From NCBI GenBank assembly GCA_002803225.1, contig NXFV01000239.1, forward strand, positions 1-22,130: a stretch of 22,130 bases of DNA, read 5' to 3'. The position numbers and the translations under genes were made by a program. This document shows, piece after piece, positions 1 to 9,785 of this stretch; position 1 is the first letter of the stretch; each line of letters opens with the position of its first letter. The stretch comes from Gamarada debralockiae (taxonomy: Eukaryota > Ascomycota > Leotiomycetes > Helotiales > Hyphodiscaceae). Under the pieces are notes generated by a model. The model saw only the letters and a list, made by a program, of their open reading frames with translations, did not search any database and had not been told where the DNA came from.

Positions 1-19
1 CTTAGTTTTCGTTCTGGGT

Positions 20-110
20 TCATCCCTTACTGAGAGCACGTGCGATACCCAGCGCAATCGGGAAGCGCTCATACTCGCATTTCGCCCCACCACAGTATAT
101 GATGGAGGCA
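20..110 (-). CDS. Possible last exon of an unidentified minus-strand gene
   Basis: On the minus strand, an AG acceptor (CCACAG) at about 111-116 precedes an open stretch of about 29 codons ending in TGA at 20-22. A CTAAC branch-like site lies about 50 bases further upstream. The peptide contains YCGGAKCEYERFPIALG and ends in LSKG. I do not recognise the family. The frame stays open upstream to about position 173, so the exon could be longer. If real, most of the gene would have to lie beyond an intron in the AT-rich DNA to the right, which shows no coding signal. A chance frame or a remnant is equally possible. Confidence 0.2.
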
Positions 111-173
111 ATCTGTGGGTTTTCGGTCTCGGTATGGGGCAGTAATTTTGTTTTAGTGGTTAGCAGTCTCTAG

Positions 174-571
174 TATACATTGTCACACTAATGCAAGCTA
201 AATTGTTGATCTGTCGCTTATGTAATTGTAGCACAACACACTATTAACCTCTATTAAACTTCTCACATCAATACTACGTAACTTCTGTGTACCTACAGTA
301 CTTATACTACTTATTAATAAAATGTTTTAATTTATTTTAAAATATAAATCAATGTTCTTCAGCTGAATCCCCTATGCAGGCAATCCTGGGGCGACGGCGT
401 CGGTGAAAAGATGAACAGCGAGGCGCGATCGGGCGCGGACATGCCGTCTCCGTCCATAGAGATGAATGCATTGAAATGGAAGCGGCATCCTTCTCCCTTT
501 CTCAACCCGTTTTTACTCCTTGAGCGGATCTCTCTTCGTGAAACGGCACGAACGCATTCCACATCCCAATT
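174..571. other. AT-rich gap and upstream region of the Zn2Cys6 gene
   Basis: Positions about 174-355 are strongly AT-rich, with many TA dinucleotides and a run of T/A-only sequence around 315-352. Positions 356-571 return to ordinary composition and form the presumed promoter and 5' leader of the regulator. Overlapping open frames on both strands here show no recognisable protein. The abrupt composition change would fit an eroded repeat, but no terminal repeats or transposase are visible. Confidence 0.4.
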
Positions 572-3294
572 ATGGAGGCCCAGAGTCATACCGAAGCTTC
601 TACGACACTCAAGCAGCTGGGTATGCGCGCTTGTGGTACCTGTGTCAAAGCCAAGGCGAAATGCACACCTAGTTTCGAAAGCAGAAAATGCCAACGGTAA
701 ACCCCCTACTGGCCCAAGTATCCGTACATTTCTGACCATTCGAAAGCTGTCATCGACTGGAGAAAGACTGCCGTCCGTCTTCGCCAGGCTCGAGGAAGAG
801 GCCTAAGTCTTCGTGAGCATCCTAAAACCATTGGTTACGAATTGTGCTGATAGTGTGTGATAGACAAGTGGCCCAACTGGAGAGGAAACTAGACAGCATA
901 GTCACTCTCCTGACGGCAACTAATTGTCAATCACGTGATGAGACAACCCAGGAAACTTCAACATGTCCAGCATTCCCAGTATCGCCGTCGCAATCGACCC
1001 CGTCATCCGGTCATGACACCCATGTGACGTCTCTCGATGAACTGACCAGCCACCTTGGGTGTCCAAACCCAAGCCATGAGCAGGTATGTAATTTCTCATT
1101 GCATCCACTGCCACATTCTAGCCGGATCCCTGGGTTGTGCTCTCAACTCCGACCCAATAGATGTATAATCAGACTTTTGAAACTCGTGAAACCCGCTTAT
1201 CTCGAATCTTTCACCTCTTTTGAGCAAATGCTAACCGCGGAATTTTCGCAGCCTCCCTCCCGTTTTCGACCATTTCATCACATCCTCAGCCCAGGCCCAT
1301 TAGTATACAACTTTAACATACAGATAGAGGAAGCGGACTTGTTGCTAGCTGATTTTAAGAACAACATGGCTCATCATATCCCTTTTGTGGTGATCCCACC
1401 GTTCTCCACATCCGAAGACCTTCGTCGTAACAAGCCGGTGCTTTGGAAGGCTATTGTTGTTGCTGCCTCATACTCCCAACCCGATCGCCAAGAGGTGTTA
1501 GGGTGGAAATTTATGGAAGAAATTACCACTAGGATATTTTTGAAGGCAGAAAAGAGTTTAGATTTGCTTCAAGGCATTCTTATCCATCTTTGTTGGTTCG
1601 TTTCTCGTTCTATTTACTTTCTTTGGCTCCCGCTGTAATTGGAATATGGAAGATCAATCGTTCACTCCATTCCAAAGATGAGAATCTCGCAAGAGGAGTC
1701 TCTGGAAGACAAAGAATCTCATTCGCTCGTTATGAATGAACAATTGAACTCGATGATAGCGAGGAAGCCGTAGCTCTCCAACCCGCTTTTGATCACTGAC
1801 GGGTGTTGAACAATTGATATATATCATATCTCATATTCCGATTGACACGGGTAGTTTTGAATAAGCTTTCTAGTTAGACTAACCTGAACTTGATAGGCAC
1901 CAGTACCATGCTGCGCTCAACCCCCAATGTACGAATTTACTCCACTTGACAAGAGCGCTCATGACGAATTTGGGCTATCTGCGAACCCGGACGGTTAAAG
2001 ATCGCCGGCAGCTCTTAATGGACGATGTCGAAGGTGCAAATTGCACGTCCCAGGAAACTTCAATATCACCAGGGTCGGAGAGACTTCAACAGTTGAGAGC
2101 TGTAGCGGGGTGTTTTGCTGTCACATCTGTGTATGTTCCTCATACAATTTATAGTTCTTTGAACATTTCTAATCCGCAATAGGGCAGTGAGCAATTTCCG
2201 GGGAATGAATCCCTTCCAATATACCCCTCAGATCGAGGAATCAGCCAAAACTCTTGCGGAAATACAAGAGTATCCGAGCGACAAGGTTATCCCTCAACTA
2301 TGTCGATTGCAGAGCATTGCTCTGAAAATCAGCAACTTGTACAATGAAGCCGAGGAGAATCTCGGTTCTGGTAAGTATTCTTTTAGGAGCGATTCTTCCG
2401 AACTCTGATCAGATTCTAATCTTTCATATATATTGAGCGATTTACTGACTTTGGGTTCAGTTCCTATCAAGATGTACATCAAAGTACTCCAAGCTGAACT
2501 TGAGAGCTTCAAAACGAAACTTCCATCCGACGTGCAACAGGAGGGTAAGTAGCTGCAATTGTTCGGTGCAAGTGAATACTTGAAACCTTCGATAGTAAGT
2601 GTATGACTGACTTTTTGCAGACATTCTCATATCCTGTTATCAGATAGCGGAGATCAGCCTCTACGAACTAGGCCTCTACAGTGCGTTCTATCCTGAAAGC
2701 GAAAAGGCTTATCGTGTGAGCACCCTGTACGCTTGTCTTCTCGCGGTCAAGTCATTCTTCGCCGATCGCTTTTCTGCCGATGCCTCATTCTCTCCCAGCG
2801 ATCCGTATGTCAAATGGCTGCAAATGGGATATGTTCTCCTGATGGGCTTCAAACTATGTATATGTGCTGCAGATGGGTGGGACTTGGATCACGCACGCGA
2901 AGTCCTCGATTTCCCCGCCCACCTGGAGATCCTCATAGCGAAGCTAGAAGTCGTAATCCAACTCCGCCACCCACCTGGAGGAAATTCTGCGCCATCTCAG
3001 CCTGGAAATGGCTCATATCGTCCGGATATATTCTCGCGCTTCCTTCGTCAAGCACGGCGATTCAAGGCCTGGTACGAATCTATGCTTGCGGAAAAAAGCA
3101 CATCAGAGGTCGCTCTTGATGCGGCATATCCAACACGGCCGTCTTTTCAATTGAGCGGCCAGGATCTGGATATGGCAATGGAGGGTTTTGGTTCTGAAGA
3201 CGATCTTATGAATATCGATGAAAGTTTCTGGCAAAGCTTGATGAACCCAAACGATGATTGGACTGAAAATTGGTATCTTGGCACAATAAGCTGA
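572..3294 (+). CDS. Zn2Cys6 (Gal4-type) fungal transcription factor, 644 aa, 8 exons
   Basis: Nuclear DNA-binding regulator. My model joins exons 572-696, 747-812, 864-1083, 1252-1595, 1897-2130, 2183-2370, 2461-2544 and 2621-3294, giving 1935 coding bases and no internal stop. The binuclear zinc cluster is complete: Cys21, 24, 31, 40, 43 and 50 with spacing C-x2-C-x6-C-x8-C-x2-C-x6-C. It is followed by a basic linker (SRKRPKSS) and a coiled-coil dimerisation start (QLERKLDSIVTLL, exon 3). The middle region carries motifs common in this class (IPFVVIPP, LWKAIVVAAS, EKSLDLLQGILIHLCW). Introns 1 and 2 cut the zinc-finger and linker region, so unspliced frames hide the domain. Intron 4 is unusually long (301 bases). 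The start is the first ATG in frame with the cluster. The target genes are unknown; the MFS gene lies 0.8 kb downstream in the same direction. I am sure of the class but not of every splice site; intron 3 (1084-1251) is the least certain. Confidence 0.9.
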
Positions 3295-4096
3295 GCGGAC
3301 ACAAATCAATTGATGGAAGTAAAATTTCAAGATCGCTTCAGGCTTTGGAGAACCCCGAGTTCGAATCCTCCATTGCCAATTCTGAGAGGCTGTGCGTCTT
3401 ATCACAAAATGTCAAACCCTTCAAACGGCGTATTATTAGATGCTGATGAGCCGTTTGGAGAGATATCTGTGTTCTTGCTACTTTCATTTACTTGTTGCGG
3501 TCAAACCGTCAAGCAGGATATCAACTCGCATCGGTGAGAGAGCAATTTGTATTGGATCTTAAGTACGAGTTCACTATGAGGTTACGCTAATCCGGAGAAT
3601 TGAACTCCGATTCGCTCAATCTAGATCGTCTTTTGACATACTGCATACTAGGAAGTCAGCAACGTAAGGGTGGTCCTTGTGGTTACGAGGCTCGAGGCTC
3701 GCCATTATTCAGCGCCTTCAAAGTCTTCACTCCGCGTCAGCAACTACTATACAAGGGCCACACAACACGCCGGGTTGAAAAATCCGTTTTCTCTCCCAAT
3801 CGTTCGTTTTGGCAGGATATCTCGGATTCGCCATTTCTAAAGCCGCCGGTGCGAGAGACTGGAACGGAAACGGCATCCCACTTTCCGCCCCAAAGCTGAT
3901 ATATTGATGCACCACTTGGGGATTTGGATCTAGAATATTATCACTGATAACGCCATCGTACGCATTCAAGGCTACAGATATTATACGGCTTCGTTCCTGT
4001 GCCTATTCAAATCCCACTAGAGTTACGTATCCCAATCATCCAAAGTCAACTCTCCCAATCATTCAAAGATCTCGAGCATTCAACAAATTTGGCGGA
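3295..4096. other. Intergenic region between regulator and MFS gene
   Basis: About 800 bases with no supportable gene. Open frames here (for example 3600-3899 plus and 3727-3969 minus) resemble no known protein. Near the right end a near-identical pair of 14-base words (cccaatcat[c/t]caaag) lies just upstream of the transporter start, around 4030-4066. A sequence resembling a tRNA B-box occurs at 3357-3368, and a 12-base inverted copy of coding sequence at 3367-3378. The right part presumably holds the MFS promoter and leader. Confidence 0.5.
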
Positions 4097-6170
4097 ATGG
4101 CGGTCCAGACCCAGCGCAGCTCGTCCAGCTTATCCCGCGAGAAGCCAACCCAGCTAAACGAGAATCAGGACAACAGCGTCGCAGCTCCTACAGAACCCAC
4201 CTCAAATGACGAGGTCCAAACAAATGCAGAGGAACTAGCCTCACCTCCAAGATCCACGATGCATAACACTTTGATCATGACTTCGATCTGCATGGCCACC
4301 TTCCTAGCCGCTATCGATACAAATATCCTCACAACAGCACTTCCCACCATTGCAGCCAGCTTTCACGCTTCCGATTCTGGCTTTGCGTGGATTGGATCGG
4401 TATACCTCCTGGCAAACGGGACCTCAATGCCATTCTGGGGGAAGATCAGCGATATTTTCGGACGAAAACCAATTTTCATGATTGCGAATGCGATATTTAT
4501 GGCTGGAAGTCTGATTGCAGCCCTTTCGAAAAGTCTTAATATGTTACTGGCTGGCCGCGCCATACAGGGACTTGGAGCTGGTGGGCTCATGAATCTTTCC
4601 AATATCGTTGTCAGCGATCTTTTCAGTCTTCGAGATCGCGGTCTGTATCTTGGATTGATAGGAGCAACATGGTGTTTTGTGAGTAATTTTCGGAGCCATC
4701 CAGGTCCAATTCTGTCTTAGTCGTTGTGTTCTACTCAGGAGTTTACTTTTTGGACGATGTCCTCGAAGTTCAACTCCTATGACCCGCTCAGATCTAGTCT
4801 CTCTACTTTATTGAACGATTAATAACTCCGAGATGTTCACAGGCAACAGCAATAGGTCCTGTTATAGGAGGAGTCTTCTCCCAGTCAGTGAGCTGGAGGT
4901 GGTGCTTCTGGATCAACTGCAAGTGTTCTTTATTTTCTTTTGATAATTGCTAACGGTCGTAGTACCTGCCGATGGTGCCGCTCTTGTTCTACTCTTCTTC
5001 CTACTCAAAGTCTACAACCCCAAAACTCCCCTCATGGAAGGTCTCAAAGCAATGGATTGGCTTGGAGCGTTGACGATCGCCGGTGGAACCATAATGTTCC
5101 TGTTGGGACTTCAGTAAGTTATTTATTCATGAATTACTTGCACATTGTTCCCCCTTCCAGAGTCTCAATAGCAAATAATGGGAAGTTTTCGAATGGAGCG
5201 AGCGGTTACTGATTTTCCGATTTCCTACAGATTTGGAGGTGTCGTGTTCCCATGGAACTCTGCTACTGTCATCTGTTTACTTCTCTTCGGCCTCTTCACT
5301 GTCGGAATCTTCATCCTCCTTCAATGGAAGGTATCGAAGTCTCCGATCATACCTCTCCGGATCTTCAGCAATCGTTCAAATATCGCCGTACATATTGTCA
5401 GTGTGAGTCATGCCTTTTGCTACATTGCCGTAGCGTATTTCATCCCGATTTACCTTCAGGCCGCCCTAGGGGTTACTCCACTCCTATCTGGTGTTTACTT
5501 TCTTGCCATGGTAGGAGTAATGGCGTTCGTCCTCATTACAGCGGGTATCTACGTGAAGAACACTGGCCATTACATTCCTGTCATTCAATTTGGATTTTTC
5601 TTCTTGACCTTGTCCATGGGGCTCTTCATCGACTTCCAACCGTACAAAAGCTGGTCACGAATCTTCGCATACCAGGTCCTGTTTGGTCTGGGCACTGGGC
5701 CGCTCTTCCAGGCGCCGCTCATTGCGTTGCAGGCCAACCTCAAACCTGGAGATCTAGCAACAGGTTCGTCGACTTTTGGCTTCAGTAGGGTGTTGAGCAC
5801 TGCGATTAGTGTGGTGGTTGGACAGGTGATTTTCCAAAATGGGATGCATAAGAAGCTCGACGGCTTCCTCAATGCGGAAATCCCATCAAGTTTGGCGGCA
5901 ACTCTGGCTAAAGGGAATGCTATTGCTGCGACATTTGCGGTCGATAAGTTGACGAGTGAACAACGTGGTGTGGTGAGCGCAGCCATCACTGATAGTTTGA
6001 GCAAGATGTGGATATTCTATACTGTTGTTTCGGGCGTGGGATTAGTTGCATCTTTTGGAATTGGAAGGATGGAACTCTCCAAGGTTCATATTGAGACGAA
6101 GACTGGCCTGAGGAAGGGGGGAGAGAAGAAAGTACGAGCTGGGAGTCCGGTGGAAAAGGAGACGGTCTAG
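4097..6170 (+). CDS. MFS transporter, DHA2 (14-TM) drug/metabolite:H+ antiporter type, 582 aa
   Basis: Membrane exporter of the major facilitator superfamily. Exons 4097-4678, 4843-4918, 4963-5113 and 5231-6170 give 1749 bases and an intact frame. A hydrophilic N-terminus of about 55 residues precedes TM1. Family motifs in order: [11 protein letters not shown] at the end of TM1 (residues 73-83), motif [11 protein letters not shown] (115-124), motif [14 protein letters not shown] (151-163), motif C-like [16 protein letters not shown] (189-204), then [13 protein letters not shown]. The TM5 antiporter motif and overall length fit the 14-helix DHA2 group, which exports drugs and secondary metabolites in fungi. 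Intron 2 (4919-4962) begins GCAAGT rather than GT. No biosynthetic core enzyme is nearby, so the substrate cannot be inferred. The C-terminus is short, basic and cytosolic. Confidence 0.92.
4919..4962 (+). other. GC-AG intron in the MFS gene
   Basis: The 44-base intron starts GCAAGT, has a CTAAC branch site (4950-4954) and ends GTAG. Only removal at exactly these points yields the conserved INLPADG sequence and restores the reading frame. GC donors are a known minor class that compensates with an otherwise perfect consensus, as seen here. Confidence 0.85.
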
Positions 6171-6491
6171 GACCATAAGCTGGCAAGTACCATTCGATGA
6201 CAGCCGGTTGTATTGGATGAAGTCATCGATTATTTAGATCTCTTATTTACTAAGTTTAAATCTGTTTCCACGTTTACCTACTTCTCCATGCCACAATGTT
6301 CGTGTTTTTCAGCTACAGCATTTACTTGTTCAATGTCTTAGCAGCATTGGTTCAAGCAACAATCCGCGCACAATACATGATTTCAGTGCATTCAGAAGTT
6401 TTCAGCGTTTCATGCTTTTATTCCTGATGATCGTGAGACTACCGCTCAAGCGTACATGCATTTAGGCAAAATGAATCTCTTCTCCACAACC

Positions 6492-6529
6492 CCCCGCACT
6501 CATCCCAATTTGTCAGCCTCGCACTAGCC
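6492..6529. promoter_or_regulatory. Candidate distal CreA and XlnR motifs
   Basis: CCCCGC at 6492-6497 reads GCGGGG on the minus strand and fits the CreA consensus SYGGRG. CTAGCC at 6524-6529 reads GGCTAG on the minus strand and fits the XlnR consensus GGCTAR. Both lie about 520-560 bases upstream of the xylosidase start. Such short motifs also occur by chance. Confidence 0.35.
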
Positions 6530-6771
6530 CCATCGGTGGCGGATCAACAACATCATCATACTTTACATTCAGCCACCTAAGCGATAAAGTTACGATGCTC
6601 CCAAGGTCAAGGGCAAATCATCCGCACGATATCAGTGCCGAGCTGCAAGCCGCATCCGCTGAATAGTCGCCCCAATGAGGAGCAGACGCAGGTGACGTAT
6701 TCATAGAATTCGCCGACAAATGGCGCCCTTGAGTAGTATTCTATGCATAGTGTCAAAACGAACCTGCTCAT

Positions 6772-6784
6772 GGCTAATCCCCGG
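6772..6784 (+). promoter_or_regulatory. Candidate adjacent XlnR/CreA composite site
   Basis: GGCTAA (6772-6777) matches the XlnR/Xyr1 core. One base further, CCCCGG (6779-6784; CCGGGG on the minus strand) matches the CreA consensus. It lies about 270 bases upstream of the xylosidase start, a normal place for both regulators. Adjacent activator and repressor sites would allow direct competition, but this is inference from sequence words only. Confidence 0.4.
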
Positions 6785-6892
6785 TGAACAATTCTCTCAT
6801 CCCCAAAGTTTGAGCCGGGACTTCTCCTCATTCCTATTTACCCGGTGGACTTTCATCTCACGTTCGTGACGTTCCTTGCATCTCTTTGGGAG

Positions 6893-6899
6893 TATAAAT
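6893..6899 (+). promoter_or_regulatory. TATA-like element of the xylosidase gene
   Basis: TATAAAT lies about 150 bases before the start codon in an otherwise mixed-composition promoter, leaving room for a leader of roughly 100-120 bases. Confidence 0.5.
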
Positions 6900-7048
6900 C
6901 AGTGACCGTGTGTTCCATCTTTCTTCATGTCTTCCTCAACAGCCTACACAGCTTCTTGTCGCCTTTTGCTTTATCGCTTCCATAGGTCCTCCCGATCTGT
7001 GTGGAATTATTCTTCCTAAACAAATTCAAGAAAGGCACATATCACGTG

Positions 7049-9656
7049 ATGGCTCTGCCTCTCATAGGCGGGCTTGTAGCCCTCGTTGGGTTTGTATCTG
7101 CTGACTTTCCAGATTGTGTCAATGGCCCAGTAAGTCAACCCTATTTAATATTGTGGCGCCATGGCTGATAAACGATCATCTAGCTTGCAAACAATACAAT
7201 TTGTGATATAACCAAGGATCCTTACACAAGAGCAACAGCTGTAAGCCTGCGTCCACATGTGCTAAAAAGATAGTTTCTGATATATTTAGCTTGTTGCGCT
7301 TTTTACCTTTGGAGAGAAAATTAACAACACTCAAAACGCGAGTCCCGGTGTACCAAGAATTGGGCTACCTTCGTACGAGTGGTGGAGCGAAGCTCTCCAC
7401 GGCGTCGCCCTTTCGCCAGGCGTGAGCTTCGCAAACCCGGGAAATGATTACTCCTATGCAACGTCCTTCCCCCAACCCATCCTTATGGGTGCAGCCTTCG
7501 ATGACGACTTGATTCATGCTGTTGCCACAGTCGTCTCGACCGAAGCTCGTGCTTTCAATAATGGCAATATGTCAGGTCTAAATTACTGGACCCCCAACAT
7601 CAATCCTTACAAAGATCCACGTTGGGGCCGAGGGCAAGAAACGCCAGGAGAAGATCCATTTCATTTGTCGAATTACGTCCACCAATTGATCACTGGTCTC
7701 CAGGGAGGACTTGACGCTCAACCTTACAAGAAGATCGTGGCAACTTGTAAGCACTACGCCGGATATGATCTTGAAGATTGGGAAGGCAATGCTCGGTATG
7801 GTTTTGACGCTATCATCAGCAGCCAGGACCTCCAAGAGTACTACCTACCTCCATTTCAAGAATGCGCACGAGATTCAAATGTTCAATCTGTAATGTGTTC
7901 GTACAACGCCGTCAACGGCGTACCCTCATGCGCGGACGACTACCTTCTGCAGACAATACTGCGTGAATATTGGGGATGGACTGCAGAAGACCAATGGGTG
8001 ACGAGCGACTGTGACGCGGTCCAGAACATCTACAATGCGTCAAGCTGGAACGTGCCGGAATATGGCCACAATTACACCCAAACTCCCGAGCAAGCGGCAG
8101 CTGATGCCCTGAATGCTGGAACGGACCTCGATTGCGGAACCTTCTACCCCGACTTCCTCGGCCAAGCCTATGAGCAAGGTCTCTATAACATTTCAACCCT
8201 AGACAGGTCCCTGATTCGCCGTTATGCCTCATTGGCGCGACTTGGTTACTTCGATCCTCCAGCGATGCAACCGTATCGTCAACTGACGTTCGCCAACGTC
8301 TCAACGAATGCATCTCAGAGTCTCGCACTTCAAGCAGCGGAGGAAGGCATTGTGCTTTTGAAGAATGACGGGACTTTGCCACTCTCATCCAATGTCAAGG
8401 TTGTGGCTCTCATCGGTCCTTGGGCAGCTGCTACAACTCAGATGCAAGGTAACTACTACGGCATTGCACCGTACCTGCATTCACCGGTATATGCAGCACA
8501 AGCGGCTGGTCTATCGGTCATGTACGCAATGGGAGCAGATATTAACTCCACAAATACCACTGGATTTGCGGCCGCTTTGGCGATTGCGAAGCAAGCTGAT
8601 GCGATTATTTACGTGGGCGGAATCGATGGGTCAATTGAGGCGGAGGGCATGGTAAGCCAGACATGGAGAACTCAGGACCTGCATCTGCTAACGTCTCTTC
8701 CAGGATCGTTACAATATCACTTGGACCGGCAATCAGCTTGATCTGATCAGCGAGCTTGCAAACCTCTCGAAGCCACTTGTCGTAGTCCAGATGGGTACTC
8801 AAGTTGACAGCTCTTCGTTGGTTTCGAACCCAGGTGTTAACTCCTTGGTTTGGGCTGGATACCCAGGTCAAGACGGAGGAACCGCCATCGTCAACGTTCT
8901 GACCGGGAAGACTGCACCAGCTGGACGACTGCCTGTCACCCAGTACCCTGTGAGTTTTCCCTTTCCCATTTCAGTAGCGACCACTAATTCGCCTAGGCGG
9001 ACTATGTGACCGAGGTCCCGATGACAAACATGAGTCTTCGCCCATTTGAGTCCAGTGACTATAGCATGAACAACCCAGGGTACGTCACTTCATCCTCGCA
9101 TAGACGCGGCAACTGACCGAGCTCTAGGCGGACCTATAAATGGTACACAGGAACTCCAGTCTTTGAGTTTGGTTTCGGAATGCACTACACGAACTTCACC
9201 GCTAGCCTTTCTTCGGCACCCAGCAACTCCACATACTCCATCTCATCCCTCCTGTCAGCTAACTCCACCGCATCCTATAAAGATCTGATTCCATTCCAAA
9301 GTATCCCCGTCAATATCGCCAATACCGGCTCAACCTCTTCCGATTATGTTGTCCTCGGTTTCCTCTCAGGTTCCTTTGGACCAACACCTTACCCCCAAAA
9401 ATCCCTTGTTGCATACACACGATTGCACAATATCACAGCGGGAGCCTCACAAACCGGGAGTCTCAATCTAACACTCGGGAGTTTAGCCAGAGCAGATAAT
9501 GCAGGCGACATGGTGCTTTACCCTGGTGATTACAGCCTCGTCATTGATACGAATGCGAAAGCGATATGGAACTTCACATTGACGGGTGATGCTGCGACGT
9601 TGGATAGTTGGCCTGCACCGCCGGCTTTTGGGAACCCGGGAAACGGGACGATGTGA
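7049..9656 (+). CDS. Secreted GH3 exo-1,4-beta-xylosidase, 785 aa, 6 exons
   Basis: Likely releases xylose from the ends of xylo-oligosaccharides outside the cell. Exons 7049-7129, 7184-7240, 7290-8651, 8704-8949, 8997-9079 and 9128-9656 total 2358 bases with an intact frame. The first ~18 residues form a signal peptide (MALPLIGGLVALVGFVSA), followed by mature DFPDCVNGP, a typical beta-xylosidase start. The GH3 N-terminal barrel shows PSYEWWSEALHGVA, the WTPNINPYKDPRWGRGQETPGEDP block, CKHYAGYD and VTSDCDAV; Asp286 in the last is the expected nucleophile. The second domain shows GGIDGSIEAEGMDR, with Glu496 a plausible acid/base by comparison with fungal xylosidases, then WAGYPGQDGGTA. A C-terminal beta-sandwich (FnIII-like) follows FEFGFGMHYTNF. 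There are many N-glycosylation sequons. Length and motifs fit XlnD/BXL1-type enzymes rather than GH3 beta-glucosidases; arabinofuranosidase side activity is possible. Confidence 0.95.
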
Positions 9657-9785
9657 CTATTGTCGCAGTCTCAACAAGTACTTTCATGAAGAGACTGCGA
9701 GGCGAGAATCGATATTTATATCCAAATTAGGCAGTGAACTCAAAACTTAGACCCACTGATCATCTCCAGTCCAGTCCCCAACCTT

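Larger units (their letters stand above)
6171..7048. other. Intergenic region: MFS 3' end and xylosidase promoter
   Basis: No gene is supportable here. The right half is the presumed xylosidase promoter, with candidate XlnR and CreA motifs, a CCAAT box near 6672 and a TATA-like element at 6893-6899. A minus-strand frame at 6607-6831 looks like a chance opening. Confidence 0.55.

Noticed and set aside
844..1638. A single 264-codon gene read without introns
   Set aside because: It is the zinc-cluster regulator's exons 3-4 read through an intron (1084-1251, with GTATGT, CTAAC and CAG) and into another; the spliced model explains the conserved blocks better.
3331..3380. Possible tRNA gene around GAGTTCGAATCC (3357-3368)
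   Set aside because: The T-loop-like word is present, but the flanking bases do not form a T-stem (ccgag against cctcc) and no matching acceptor or anticodon arm lies at a normal distance.
5252..5788. Plus-strand 178-codon frame inside the MFS gene
   Set aside because: It is an out-of-frame shadow of the transporter's last exon, with no family motifs.
7912..8388. Minus-strand 158-codon frame inside the xylosidase
   Set aside because: It is antisense to a strongly conserved GH3 coding region and Arg-rich in the way expected of a shadow frame.
572..9656. A secondary-metabolite cluster made of regulator, transporter and hydrolase
   Set aside because: There is no core synthase or tailoring enzyme, and the xylosidase is a standard plant-cell-wall enzyme with its own xylan-type promoter motifs.
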